Source: Bacteroidales bacterium
GTDB lineage: Bacteria > Bacteroidota > Bacteroidia > Bacteroidales > UBA7960
Assembly (NCBI GenBank): GCA_007129945.1
Contig: SKUN01000011.1
Location: 1 to 37,225 of the forward strand
DNA length: 37,225 nt
Reading direction: 5' to 3'
Shown: one piece after another, positions 24,273 through 33,377 of the stretch
Layout: the number at the start of each line of letters is the position of its first letter
Position numbering within the stretch: position 1 is the first letter of the stretch
The notes under the pieces: model-generated
What the model was told of the DNA's origin: nothing
The model's input: only the letters and a program-made list of their open reading frames with translations
The model's database searches: none
Position numbers and translations under genes: made by a program

Positions 24273-24833
24273 GTGAACATTATTGAAAGGATTAAGCGAA
24301 GCCTCCGGCGGTTTCTGATGCGCCGTTTGCTGAAGTCGTCCAAAAGGCGGCGGAGGATGGTTGACTATGCGTCGGCCGGTAAAATTGCCCTGTTATACGG
24401 GTACGACAGGGCGGAAGATTCGCGGGCAGCGATTGATCTGATCAACCAGTTGCAGGCAGATGGAAAGTCGGTGAGTGCATTGGGATTTGTTAATGCCGGT
24501 GCTGTTCCGGAAGAGATTTCATCACCGGACCATGCCCGGCTTTGTTGTCGGAAGGATTTTTCCTGGTCGCTCAGACCAAGGCGTGGTTTTCTGAAGGAGT
24601 TCACAGGAAAGGAATTCGATATCCTGATCGATCTGTCATCGCACCAGGCTCACCCCATGAAATTCATGGCGGCCCGGTCGGGGGCAATGTTTAAAACAGG
24701 GGCTGCAAATCCTGACACCAACGATGTGTACGATCTGATCATGCAGGTGGAAGAGGGTTGTCCGGCGGCTGAACTGGCCCGTCATATCATTCATTATTTG
24801 AAAATCATTAAAACCAAACATACAGATGCGTAA
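24273..24833 (+). CDS. DUF6913-like conserved protein next to dapA
   Basis: A 186-residue protein with a very basic N-terminus (RSLRRFLMRRLLKSSKRRRRM) followed by an alternating strand-helix region: KIALLYGYD (37-45), ALGFVN, a KDFSW segment, and FDILIDLSSHQAHPMKFMAARSGA. I recognise the pattern from a small Bacteroidota family often found beside dapA, but have no function for it; assignment to DUF6913 is from memory. The GTG start at 24273 sits immediately after a promoter box; ATG 24318 would also keep the conserved part. Its end overlaps the dapA start by 8 bases, so the two are probably translated together. Confidence 0.7.
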   Translation: MNIIERIKRSLRRFLMRRLLKSSKRRRRMVDYASAGKIALLYGYDRAEDSRAAIDLINQLQADGKSVSALGFVNAGAVPEEISSPDHARLCCRKDFSWSLRPRRGFLKEFTGKEFDILIDLSSHQAHPMKFMAARSGAMFKTGAANPDTNDVYDLIMQVEEGCPAAELARHIIHYLKIIKTKHTDA

Positions 24834-25734
24834 CAAGTTCAGGGGAACGGGTACGGCCATCGTCACCCCTTTTCACAAGGAAGGCAATATTGATTTCAGG
24901 TCTTTTGAAGCCCTGATCGAATACCAGATAGAGAACGATGTGGATTACATCGTTTTTCTCGGAACAACGGGGGAGTCAGTGACCCTAAGTGCCGACGAGC
25001 AAAATGCGGTGATCAACTTTGCTGTTGAGATGGTGGATAAGCGTGTGCCCGTGGTGATTGGCATTGGAGGCAGCAGCACCCGCTCCATTACCGACACCAT
25101 CCAGAAAACCTCGTTTGACGGGATTGATGCCGTATTGTCGGTCAGTCCCTACTACAATAAGCCACAGCCCAAAGGGATACTTTATCATTACAAAGAGATC
25201 GGGGCGGTATGCCCCGTGCCTGTGATCATCTACAATGTACCCGGACGAACAGGGTCCAATATAGATTCGGATACCACCCTGCGGATCGCCAGTGAGGTGT
25301 CCAACGTGATCGCCGTGAAAGAGGCTTCCAAAGACCTGGAGCAGTGTGCACGGATCATCCGTGACAAACCGGATGATTTCCTGGTAATTTCCGGCAATGA
25401 CGAACTGACCCTGCCTTTTATGGCCCTGGGAGGTGACGGGGTCATTTCTGTTTTTGCCAACGCCTTTCCCAAAGAGTTTGCCCACATGGTACGTCTTTGC
25501 CTGGACAACCGGTTTGCTGATGCCAGGGTGATACATAACCAGTTGTTACCTTTGGTGCAGGCCATATACGAAGATGGCAGCCCGTCCGGGGTCAAGGCCC
25601 TGCTTGGCATGAAAGGCTTGTGCAAGAATGTGGTGCGCCTGCCCCTGGTAAAAGTGAACCGGAGCCTGAATATGCAGATGTCCGAAATGCTCGAGCAATT
25701 GGGTGAGGTCCCGATAAATGACCCATACTCCTGA
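24826..25734 (+). CDS. dapA: 4-hydroxy-tetrahydrodipicolinate synthase DapA
   Basis: DapA condenses pyruvate with aspartate semialdehyde in the first committed step of lysine and diaminopimelate synthesis, feeding peptidoglycan. The TIM-barrel signatures are GTGTAIVTPF (7-16), GTTGES (46-51) with the catalytic Thr pair, YNVPGRTG with Tyr136, and the Schiff-base Lys165 in VIAVKEAS. At 302 residues the length is normal. It overlaps the preceding DUF6913-like gene by 8 bases and is followed 21 bases later by the secreted carboxypeptidase, so all three may share a transcript. Confidence 0.96.
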   Translation: MRNKFRGTGTAIVTPFHKEGNIDFRSFEALIEYQIENDVDYIVFLGTTGESVTLSADEQNAVINFAVEMVDKRVPVVIGIGGSSTRSITDTIQKTSFDGIDAVLSVSPYYNKPQPKGILYHYKEIGAVCPVPVIIYNVPGRTGSNIDSDTTLRIASEVSNVIAVKEASKDLEQCARIIRDKPDDFLVISGNDELTLPFMALGGDGVISVFANAFPKEFAHMVRLCLDNRFADARVIHNQLLPLVQAIYEDGSPSGVKALLGMKGLCKNVVRLPLVKVNRSLNMQMSEMLEQLGEVPINDPYS

Positions 25735-25755
25735 CTATTTAATCGCTGATCGGGT

Positions 25756-27801
25756 ATGCAAAAAACCCGTTTATATGGTCCGCTTTTTTTGATGTTGTGC
25801 CTTTTCTGGGGTGGACCTGTATCTCTTTTTTCCCTTACCGGGGATGCAAGATCCGGATCTCATCCGTTTTTTGGAGCGGAATATAGCAATACCACTACCC
25901 CGGCGGCTGGTGACTATTTTGCCCGCAGGGGAGAGGTTTATTTTTCCTTCCCGCTGCCGGAACCCCGTCTGCTTAAGGAGATTGGCACCCGGTTGTCCGT
26001 TGATCGCCTGGGAAATGATTCGGTATACGCATACGCTGACAGGCAAGGATTTGAGGCCTTTCTTTCCGCGGGTATTCCTTATCAGATATTATCACCACCC
26101 GGAAAGGTTGATTTTGACCTCAACATGAAAGGGGTGGAAGCCCTCCGCGGCAAAGACCTGTCGGATAGCTGGGATTTTTATCCCACTTATGAAGCTTACA
26201 TCGACATGATGTACCGATTTGAGGAGGAGTACCCTGATCTGGTGCGTATTGTGGACATCGGGGAAACAGTGATGGGGCGGCAACTGCTTTTTGCAGCGAT
26301 CTCGCCTGATCCCGGCCGGCGAAGGCCGGTGCCGCAGTTTATGTATACAGCGTCAATTCACGGTGATGAACCCGTGGGGTTTATTCTCTCCCTGCGCCTG
26401 ATCCATTACCTCCTGGATAATTATGGCACCGACCCGGAGATTACCCGGCTGCTGGACAACGTGGATATCTGGATCTCTCCCAACGAGAACCCGGACGGCA
26501 CCTACCGTGATGATAACTCCAGCATTCTCGGAGCCAGCCGGGGCAATGCCAACTGGGTAGACCTGAACCGCAATTATCCCAATCCTGTGCATGATCCCGC
26601 CGCAGAACAGCAGGAGGAAACCACGGCCATGATCGGTTTTACCGATACAATCCCCTTCGTGATGTCCGCCAATATGCACACCGGTATCGAGCTTGTGAAT
26701 TTCCCTTATGACAGCTGGAAATCCGATCAGCGAAAGCATCCGGATCACAATTGGTGGGAGTTTGTGATGTATGAATATGTGGACACCGTACATCAATACA
26801 GCCCGGCGGGTTATATGACTGGTATGGGCGACGGGGTGACCCACGGGGGTGACTGGTATGTGGTGTACGGCAGCCGGCAGGATTATTTTAATTATTACCG
26901 CAGTTGCCGGGAGTTTACCCTTGAGCTAAGTGACAACAAAATTCCCGAACCGGGGTTGCTGCCCGATCTCTGGGTATACAATTACCGCTCCCTGCTCAAC
27001 TATATTCGCCAGGCTACCTATGGGGTGCAGGGTTTTGTGTACGACAATCAAACCGGCCGGCCACTGGAAGCGGAACTATTTATTCCCGGCCATGACTCCA
27101 CCTCCACGGCAGTCTGGTCTTCGTTTCCTTTCGGTGATTATCACCGGCCCCTGTACGCAGGAGTATATGATTTACGGTTTACTCACCCGGATTACGAAGC
27201 CGTTAATATAGAGGGAGTGGAAGTCGGCAATTATGAGCGGATACGGTTGAATGTGGCCCTGGGTGAAGGGGCCGGCATACGTCCGGTGGCCCTGGATGTG
27301 CAAAAAGACGGGGAGGGGGTGATATTTCCCTTTGAGGGGTTGCAGTACTTTACGGAAGGTTCCAATGCCCATTTTTCTGCCCATGCAGAAGAACTCTGGG
27401 AATTTGAAAAGTGGGTGATAGATGGCACGGATTACCCGGAAGGACAGGTTTCTTTTATTGTTACGGAAGGGATGGAGGTCCGGGCTGTGTTCAAAGAGAG
27501 CGATCCGGTGTTTGTGCAGGAGCCGGAGCGGCCGCTGACCCGCTTCAGCCTGCAGCCCAACCCCATGTCACCCTCCTCTGAGCTGCTGCTGGGCCTTGGG
27601 GAGCAAACACATCTTACCATTGTGATTTACGACCTGATGGGTAAACCCGCAGGCCATATATTTGACGGGGTGAAGCCCCCGGGCGAACACCGCTTCCTGC
27701 TCACGGATCTGTTTGGCGGACTCCGGCCCGGCGTCTATCTGCTTACCGTTGAGGCGGACGGAAAATACCGCCGGGTGAAGCGGCTGGTAAGGCTGCCCTA
27801 G
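25756..27801 (+). CDS. Secreted M14 zinc carboxypeptidase with T9SS sorting domain
   Basis: A 681-residue extracellular metallocarboxypeptidase. After a signal peptide (about 1-27), the M14 domain (about 140-415) shows zinc ligands His202 and Glu205 (HGDE) and His308 (NMHTG), substrate-binding NENPDGT and DLNRNYP (Arg272), and general-base Glu390 in EFTLELSD. A carboxypeptidase-regulatory-like beta-sandwich follows (GVQGFVYDNQTGRPLEAELFI, about 420-505). Next comes an InlB-type B-repeat-like unit (about 515-575), then a C-terminal type A T9SS sorting domain (from LQPNPMSPSSELLL, about 598-681) that ends in a basic tail. The protein is therefore predicted to be exported by the type IX system and either surface-attached or released. 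It lies 21 bases after dapA. Confidence 0.92.
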   Translation: MQKTRLYGPLFLMLCLFWGGPVSLFSLTGDARSGSHPFFGAEYSNTTTPAAGDYFARRGEVYFSFPLPEPRLLKEIGTRLSVDRLGNDSVYAYADRQGFEAFLSAGIPYQILSPPGKVDFDLNMKGVEALRGKDLSDSWDFYPTYEAYIDMMYRFEEEYPDLVRIVDIGETVMGRQLLFAAISPDPGRRRPVPQFMYTASIHGDEPVGFILSLRLIHYLLDNYGTDPEITRLLDNVDIWISPNENPDGTYRDDNSSILGASRGNANWVDLNRNYPNPVHDPAAEQQEETTAMIGFTDTIPFVMSANMHTGIELVNFPYDSWKSDQRKHPDHNWWEFVMYEYVDTVHQYSPAGYMTGMGDGVTHGGDWYVVYGSRQDYFNYYRSCREFTLELSDNKIPEPGLLPDLWVYNYRSLLNYIRQATYGVQGFVYDNQTGRPLEAELFIPGHDSTSTAVWSSFPFGDYHRPLYAGVYDLRFTHPDYEAVNIEGVEVGNYERIRLNVALGEGAGIRPVALDVQKDGEGVIFPFEGLQYFTEGSNAHFSAHAEELWEFEKWVIDGTDYPEGQVSFIVTEGMEVRAVFKESDPVFVQEPERPLTRFSLQPNPMSPSSELLLGLGEQTHLTIVIYDLMGKPAGHIFDGVKPPGEHRFLLTDLFGGLRPGVYLLTVEADGKYRRVKRLVRLP

Positions 27802-27820
27802 GTCGGTTTCCAGGCTCCGA

Positions 27821-30454
27821 TCAGCTCTTCAGGCTTTCCAGTTGTCTTTTGATGACATCGATCCGTGACAGTGCATCGGCCTGTTTCTTTTTCTCCATGG
27901 CCACCACTTTTTCCGGGGCATTGTTCACAAACTTCTCGTTCGAGAGTTTCTTTTCGGTGGATTTCAAAAACCCTTCCTGGTATTTAAGTTCTTCTTCCAG
28001 GCTTTTAATCTCTTCTTCGATGTTCAGCTCCTGGTCGAGCGGAATATGAAGTTCGGTAGACTCAATAATGATCGAAATACAGCCTTCGGGCTTTTCCGTC
28101 ACATAATCAAGGTGGGCAATGTTGCTGAGCTTTTTGACGATATCGTCGAAGGTGGTGTCAGGCTGCTGGTTGTTATTCTTTTTGACGAACAGGTCGATCT
28201 CCGTTTTCGGGGAAAGGTTCTTCTCCTGCCGCATATTCCGGATGGCCATAATTACCTGCCTGGCAAACTCAAACCGTGCAGTAAGGCTCTTGTCCGGGTT
28301 TCCTGCTTCAGGAAGCGGAGCGATGGTGATGCTTTCGGCATCTTTTTCATTCCTGATCCGCTGGTAGATCTCCTCCGAGATAAAAGGCATAAATGGATGT
28401 AGGATGCGCATCAGCTTGTTCATGAACCCGATGGTTGCCTGGTAGGTGGCTTTGTCAATGGGTTGCTGGTAAGCCGGTTTGACCATCTCCAGGTACCATG
28501 AGCAGAAATCATCCCAGATGAGCTTGTACACCGTCATCAGGGCATCAGCAATGCGGAACCTGGAGAAATGATCGTTGAGCGTTTCCAGTGCCTGGCTCAG
28601 GTTGGCATCAAACCAACGGACGGCAGAGGCAGATGCCCCGGTCTGTGTGATGTTGTCATTCACTTCCCAGCTCTGGGTAAGGCGGAAGGCGTTCCAGATC
28701 TTGTTGCAGAAGTTGCGACCCTGCTCACAAAGGGTTTCTTCGAACAACAGATCGTTTCCTGCGGGTGAGCTGAAAAGCATGCCCACACGGACGCCGTCGG
28801 CGCCGTAGTTTTTGATCAGCCCCAGCGGGTCGGGGGAGTTTCCGAGCGATTTGGACATTTTGCGTCCCTGTTTGTCACGGACAATGCCGTGCAGGTACAC
28901 GTTCTTAAACGGGATTTCGTTGCGAAACTCCAGTCCGGCCATGATCATACGTGCTACCCAGAAGAAAAGGATCTCCGGGGCGGTCACCAGGTCATTGGTG
29001 GGATAGTAATAGCGGATCTCTTCATTGTCGGGATGGTTGATGCCGTCAAATACCGAAATGGGCCATAGCCAGGAAGAGAACCAGGTATCCACCACGTCTT
29101 CGTCCTGGCGCAGGTCTTCATCTTTCAGGTCTTTATTGTATTTTTCCCTGGCCATCAGCAGGGCTTCGTCCCGGTTGTGTGCCACCACGAAATTGCCGTC
29201 TGGTAAATAATAGGCAGGGATTTGGTGCCCCCACCACAATTGACGGCTGATACACCAGTCGCGCACATTCTCCATCCAGTGTTTGTAGATATTCTTGAAT
29301 TTGGGCGGATGGAAACGAATGGTGTCATCCATTACCACCTCCAGGGCCGGTTTGGCCATTTCGTCCATCTTCATGAACCACTGCAGCGATAGTTTCGGTT
29401 CGATCACTGCGTCGGTGCGTTCGGAATAACCGATGCTGTTGGTGATCTCTTCCACTTTTACCAGATGCCCATTTTCTTCCAGTGCCTGTGTTACTTTATC
29501 CCTGGCGGAAAAACGGTCTTCACCGATAAAAATTCCGGCTGCTTCACTGAGGGTGCCGTTGTCGTTGAAAATGTCGATGGAGGGCAGGTTATGCCTGATG
29601 CCCAGGTTGTAGTCGTTGATGTCGTGGGCGGGGGTTACTTTCAGTGCCCCTGTTCCGAACTCCCGGTCTACATACTCATCCACAATAAAAGGAACCGGAC
29701 GGTTTACCAGGGGAACAATGACCTTTTTGTCAAGCAGGTGCTTATAGCGCTCATCCTCAGGATGAATGCAAATACCGGTGTCGCCGAGAATGGTTTCCGG
29801 ACGTGTGGTGGCTATGGTCACATATTCGTCGGTGCCTTCAACCTGGTAGCGGACGTAATAGAACTTTGACTGTACTTCCCTGTGAACCACTTCTTCATCA
29901 GACAGGGCGGTCAGTGCCTTTGGATCCCAGTTGACCATTCTTACCCCCCGATAGATCTTTCCCTTTTCGTAAAGGTCTATAAAGGTATGGATGACTGAAT
30001 CCGACAACTCTTTGTCCATGGTAAACCTGGTGCGTTCCCAGTCGCACGAGGCACCGAGTTTTTTCAGCTGTTCCAGGATAATTCCCCCGTGCTTTTCTTT
30101 CCACTCCCAGGCGTGACGCAGGAAGTCTTCACGACTCAGGTCTTTCTTATTGATCCCCTCCTCCTTCAGCTTGTTGACCACCTTGGCTTCGGTGGCGATG
30201 GAAGCATGGTCAGTACCTGGCAGCCAGCAGGCATTGTATCCCTGCATTCTGGCCCTTCTGACCAATACATCCTGAATGGTATTATTGAGCATATGACCCA
30301 TATGCAGCACCCCGGTAACGTTGGGTGGCGGGATCACCATGGAGTATGGCTCCCGGTCGTCAGGTTCTGAATGAAAGTAGCCTTTGCCGATCCACTCCTG
30401 ATACCATCTGGCTTCCGTATTGTCAGGGGAATAATGCTTGGGGATGTTGTCCAT
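27821..30454 (-). CDS. valS: Valyl-tRNA synthetase
   Basis: ValRS charges tRNA-Val and edits mischarged threonine. The class I signatures are HMGH (51-54) in [16 protein letters not shown] and KMSKS (532-536). The editing (CP1) domain has [12 protein letters not shown] (216-227) and [13 protein letters not shown]. The anticodon-binding domain follows, and the C-terminus is a Lys/Glu-rich coiled coil (about the last 65 residues), as usual for ValRS. The ATG at 30454 gives 877 residues. The frame remains open to a TTG at 30496, but that codon lies inside the -7 promoter box. It converges on the carboxypeptidase gene with 19 bases between. Confidence 0.97.
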   Translation of the reverse strand: MDNIPKHYSPDNTEARWYQEWIGKGYFHSEPDDREPYSMVIPPPNVTGVLHMGHMLNNTIQDVLVRRARMQGYNACWLPGTDHASIATEAKVVNKLKEEGINKKDLSREDFLRHAWEWKEKHGGIILEQLKKLGASCDWERTRFTMDKELSDSVIHTFIDLYEKGKIYRGVRMVNWDPKALTALSDEEVVHREVQSKFYYVRYQVEGTDEYVTIATTRPETILGDTGICIHPEDERYKHLLDKKVIVPLVNRPVPFIVDEYVDREFGTGALKVTPAHDINDYNLGIRHNLPSIDIFNDNGTLSEAAGIFIGEDRFSARDKVTQALEENGHLVKVEEITNSIGYSERTDAVIEPKLSLQWFMKMDEMAKPALEVVMDDTIRFHPPKFKNIYKHWMENVRDWCISRQLWWGHQIPAYYLPDGNFVVAHNRDEALLMAREKYNKDLKDEDLRQDEDVVDTWFSSWLWPISVFDGINHPDNEEIRYYYPTNDLVTAPEILFFWVARMIMAGLEFRNEIPFKNVYLHGIVRDKQGRKMSKSLGNSPDPLGLIKNYGADGVRVGMLFSSPAGNDLLFEETLCEQGRNFCNKIWNAFRLTQSWEVNDNITQTGASASAVRWFDANLSQALETLNDHFSRFRIADALMTVYKLIWDDFCSWYLEMVKPAYQQPIDKATYQATIGFMNKLMRILHPFMPFISEEIYQRIRNEKDAESITIAPLPEAGNPDKSLTARFEFARQVIMAIRNMRQEKNLSPKTEIDLFVKKNNNQQPDTTFDDIVKKLSNIAHLDYVTEKPEGCISIIIESTELHIPLDQELNIEEEIKSLEEELKYQEGFLKSTEKKLSNEKFVNNAPEKVVAMEKKKQADALSRIDVIKRQLESLKS

Positions 30455-30493
30455 AATATTCTGAATGCTGGAATTGTTATCAAAAAAACCTGA

Positions 30494-30501
30494 CAAAGTT
30501 A
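30494..30501 (-). promoter_or_regulatory. -7 promoter element of valS
   Basis: Read leftward this is TAACTTTG, an exact TAnnTTTG match, with a predicted transcription start near 30487 and a leader of about 33 bases. No T-box-like leader is visible. Confidence 0.45.
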
Positions 30502-30536
30502 TAAAAAAAGCGCGTGTGGCATTTGCTGCTTTTTGC

Positions 30537-30544
30537 TAAATTTG
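30537..30544 (+). promoter_or_regulatory. -7 promoter element of the LRV-repeat gene and lplA
   Basis: TAAATTTG matches TAnnTTTG; transcription would start near 30551, about 45 bases before the ATG at 30596. It lies back to back with the valS box, 35 bases away. Confidence 0.45.
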
Positions 30545-30595
30545 TCATAGAGGCTTTGTACGTTTGGCCAGCGTGCCCGTAAAAAACCATCAGTC

Positions 30596-31441
30596 ATGAA
30601 GGAGCAGGACGGGAATACTTCAGGGAATAGCGAATCATCAGAAGATAAACTGATGGAACGCCTGTTCAGTGCGCCCCGTCACAGTACCAGGCTGCAGGCA
30701 CTGCGTGAGGTGGAGGATGAAAAAACGCTCATCAGGGTGGCGTCTGCGGATTCCAGTGAACTTGTCAGGCAGTCTGCCGTTGAAAGAATTTCTGACCAGG
30801 AAGCATTGCAGCAGATCGCAAACTCCGATCCCGATTATTATGTGCGCCTGGCGGCTGTTAAAAAGATCAGGGATCCGCAGGTTTTGGCCGGCATTGTGCT
30901 GAACTGCCAGTTTGATTATTATATCTGCAAAGACGCCCTCAGCAATATCAAAAGCAATGATGTACTGGCCAGCTTACTGGAAGGGTTGACCGACCGGGAT
31001 ATCAAGTCCGCAGTGGTCAGAGGGATCACCGACCAGGATATGCTGGCGGATATTGCCTGCTGCAACAGCGATTTTTATGTGCGCTCGGATGCCCTGAAAA
31101 AAATCACTGACCAGGAAGTGCTGGCCCGTATTGCCCGCAGAGACAGTGATTATTATGTGCGTGCCCTGGCCGTGCAACAGATCACTGATCCGGAGGTGAT
31201 CGTGGATATTGCCCTGAATGATGCCGATTATTATGTGCGGGGGCAGGCGGTAACCCGGATTCATGATGTGGAGGTGCTCAAAAAGGTGATCATCAGTGAT
31301 GATGACTTTGATGTGCGCAAACGGGCACTGTTCAATATCTCTGATCCGGAAGTGCTGATTCAGTTGCAAAATGAGTTGTCGGACGCCTACATACTTCGTA
31401 AGATTAAGAACCACCTTGACAATCTGGGGGCACAACCATGA
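30596..31441 (+). CDS. LRV/HEAT-like repeat protein coupled to lplA
   Basis: A 281-residue protein made almost entirely of nine tandem repeats of about 26 residues (residues 41-275), with a polar N-terminus and no signal peptide. The unit reads D-x-E-V-L-x-x-I-A-x-x-D-x-D-Y-Y-V-R-x-x-A-V-x-x-I-T, close to leucine-rich-variant (LRV) and PBS-lyase HEAT-like helical repeats. Units 3 and 4 are the most diverged: unit 3 has YYICKD in place of YYVR, and unit 4 has DIKSA. There is no N-terminal cysteine cluster of the kind described for Azotobacter LRV. Its TGA overlaps the lplA ATG as ATGA, so the two are translationally coupled. A protein-binding scaffold role in lipoate metabolism is possible but unproven. 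Confidence 0.75.
   Translation: MKEQDGNTSGNSESSEDKLMERLFSAPRHSTRLQALREVEDEKTLIRVASADSSELVRQSAVERISDQEALQQIANSDPDYYVRLAAVKKIRDPQVLAGIVLNCQFDYYICKDALSNIKSNDVLASLLEGLTDRDIKSAVVRGITDQDMLADIACCNSDFYVRSDALKKITDQEVLARIARRDSDYYVRALAVQQITDPEVIVDIALNDADYYVRGQAVTRIHDVEVLKKVIISDDDFDVRKRALFNISDPEVLIQLQNELSDAYILRKIKNHLDNLGAQP
30716..31420 (+). repeat. 78 bp imperfect tandem coding repeat (nine units)
   Basis: The protein repeats are visible in the DNA as a roughly 78-base period. The word GATTATTATGTGCG or a close variant (GATTTTTATGTGCG, GACTTTGATGTGCG) recurs in units 2, 5, 6, 7 and 8. Unit 3 is one codon longer. The retained nucleotide similarity suggests fairly recent duplication or strong codon constraint. 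Confidence 0.6.
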
Positions 31442-32442
31442 TTTTTGTGCAAAATCGCTCCGACGACCCTTATTTTAACCTTGCGCTGGAGGAATACCTC
31501 CTCCGTGAAGCGGATCACGAATCGGTACTGCTCTGGCAAAGCCGCCCCTCGGTGGTAATCGGCAAGCATCAGAATGCCCTCGGGGAGGTGAACTATTCCT
31601 TTGTGAACCGGAACAGGATTCCGGTGATCCGCAGGTTGTCGGGAGGTGGTACGGTGTTTCACAGTCCGGGTAATGTCAATTTTACCTTTGTACGCAATGG
31701 GGAAGAGGGCAAGCTGGTTGACTTCAGAAAACATACTGCCCCGGTAATCGATTTCCTGGTTTCATTGGGTATCCCGGCCCGGTTTGAAGGGAAAAATGAC
31801 ATCAGGGTAAACGAACTGAAGGTTTCGGGTAATGCAGAGCATGTGTTCCGCAGACGTGTGCTGCACCATGGCACCCTTCTGTATGATGCGGATCTTTCGG
31901 TGTTGAATGAATCGATCCGGGTCACACCGGAACGTTACATCGACAAGAGTGTGGCTTCAGTCCGCAGCGAAGTGGCCAATGTGAGCAGTTTTATGGATAA
32001 TCCGCCGCCTTTGCCTGAATTCCTGGTCATGTTTTCCCGCTGGCTGACGGAATATTTCGGCCCCCTGGTGGAGGAAAGGGAATTGACTGCAGATGAAATC
32101 CAAAAAGTTCAGGCCCTGGCAGACGAAAAATATTCACAGTGGCACTGGAATTACGGGTACTCTCCGGATTATGAATTTTTCGGGGAGGCCAGCTACCTGG
32201 AGCAACACCTGGTTTCTGTGCTGAAGGTGGAGAAAGGTTATATTCGCCGCGCTGAAATAAGGGTTCCGGGTGGGGAGATCGAGCCTCCCGGGCAGGCTGC
32301 CCGGGCATGGAAGCGGCTGGAAGCTGCATTGCCGGGTTGCCGGCATGCAGAACCGGAAATCCTGACGCTGCTGCAGCGTTTTCAGTTGCTGGACGGCCGA
32401 AAGAAGGTTTTACCCGCCCGGCTTTCCGGCTTGTTTTTTTAA
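31438..32442 (+). CDS. lplA: Lipoate--protein ligase A family
   Basis: LplA activates lipoate with ATP and attaches it to the lysine of lipoyl domains in 2-oxoacid dehydrogenases and the glycine cleavage H protein. The BPL/LplA fold shows FNLALEEYLL (13-22), the lipoyl-adenylate loop RRLSGGGTVFHSPGNVNF (65-82), and KNDIRVNELKVSGNAE with the adenylate-binding Lys128. The C-terminal accessory domain is present, for a total of 334 residues. The ATG overlaps the TGA of the LRV-repeat gene. Its 3' end overlaps the convergent rnz gene by 33 bases. It may act as a lipoate scavenging enzyme; an octanoyltransferase (LipM-like) reading is less likely, given the two-domain layout. Confidence 0.92.
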   Translation: MIFVQNRSDDPYFNLALEEYLLREADHESVLLWQSRPSVVIGKHQNALGEVNYSFVNRNRIPVIRRLSGGGTVFHSPGNVNFTFVRNGEEGKLVDFRKHTAPVIDFLVSLGIPARFEGKNDIRVNELKVSGNAEHVFRRRVLHHGTLLYDADLSVLNESIRVTPERYIDKSVASVRSEVANVSSFMDNPPPLPEFLVMFSRWLTEYFGPLVEERELTADEIQKVQALADEKYSQWHWNYGYSPDYEFFGEASYLEQHLVSVLKVEKGYIRRAEIRVPGGEIEPPGQAARAWKRLEAALPGCRHAEPEILTLLQRFQLLDGRKKVLPARLSGLFF

Positions 32443-33357
32443 TCTGACTTCAACGGTTTCCCCCTCTCTGGCGAGGATGGTGTTCGGAAACACCCTGGCT
32501 GCTTCCCTGCGGAAATCTTCCAGTTCTTTGTAGCGGGCCGAGTAATGGCCGATCATCAGGGTGCCGGCCCCGGCTTTTTTGGCCAGGGTGGCTGCCTCTA
32601 TGGTGGTTGAATGCAGTTTTTGCCTGGCAATGTCGGCTTTGTCGTGCATGAATGTGGCCTCGTGATAGAGGAGGTCTGCATGGCGTATCTGTTCAATAAA
32701 GTTCTCTGTGTAGGCGGTATCCGAACAGAAGGCATAGCTGCGAGGTGGTGGCGGTGGCGAGGTGATCTCCTCATTGGGGATTCGCGTGCCGTCTTCCGTA
32801 ATCAGATCGTCTCCTTTTTTGATCCCGCTTCGCCGGGCAAGTGGAATGCGGTATATTGACAGGCTCTCTTTGCGGATGGTTCTTTCTTTGGGCTTTTCCC
32901 TGAATAAAAAGCCATAAGTAGGGAGGCGGTGGTCCATTTCAATGGTTTCCACGGTCAGGTTATCGTCTTGATAAATGAGGGTTTCCCCTTCCAGCAGGTT
33001 GTGGAACCGGATATCAAATGAGGGTGTCAGGCCGGCAATTTTGTATTGCAGGTCGATGATCTCTTCCAGTCCGGGAGGGGAATACACATGCAGTTCCTTT
33101 TCCCTTCCCAGCAGATGCAAGGAAAACAGCAGGCCGGGTAACCCAAGGTAATGGTCTCCGTGCAGGTGACTGATGAAGATGTGACTGATCTTCATCAGGG
33201 GCTTTTTGAGCCTGCGGAGCTGCATCTGGCAACCTTCTGCGCAGTCGATCAGGAAATAGAGATTATGGTATTTCAGCAGCTGGGCGCTGGTGTGCCTCAC
33301 TGAGGTAGGGGTGGCTGCCGAAGAGCCAAGTATGGTGGTTTCAAAAATGGCTGACAT
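32410..33357 (-). CDS. rnz: Ribonuclease Z
   Basis: RNase Z trims the 3' trailer of tRNA precursors. The metallo-beta-lactamase core has HLHGDH (64-69), then ligands in MDHRLPTYGF, CSDTAY and GHYSARY. The GSSAATPTSVRHTSA N-terminus and the exosite region fit the short bacterial form. At 315 residues it is normal in size. A PPPPP run before the conserved RSYAFCSDT stretch is unusual. It is the last gene of the M23-dxr-rseP-rnz run, 20 bases after rseP, and overlaps lplA tail to tail. Confidence 0.94.
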   Translation of the reverse strand: MSAIFETTILGSSAATPTSVRHTSAQLLKYHNLYFLIDCAEGCQMQLRRLKKPLMKISHIFISHLHGDHYLGLPGLLFSLHLLGREKELHVYSPPGLEEIIDLQYKIAGLTPSFDIRFHNLLEGETLIYQDDNLTVETIEMDHRLPTYGFLFREKPKERTIRKESLSIYRIPLARRSGIKKGDDLITEDGTRIPNEEITSPPPPPRSYAFCSDTAYTENFIEQIRHADLLYHEATFMHDKADIARQKLHSTTIEAATLAKKAGAGTLMIGHYSARYKELEDFRREAARVFPNTILAREGETVEVRLKKQAGKPGG

Positions 33358-33377
33358 GGCAAATGATTGATATCCGC

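Noticed and set aside
30716-31420. The 78 bp tandem array as a non-coding satellite or CRISPR
   Set aside because: The period is a multiple of three and stays in one open frame, and the encoded units are conserved as a helical-repeat protein, so it is a coding repeat.
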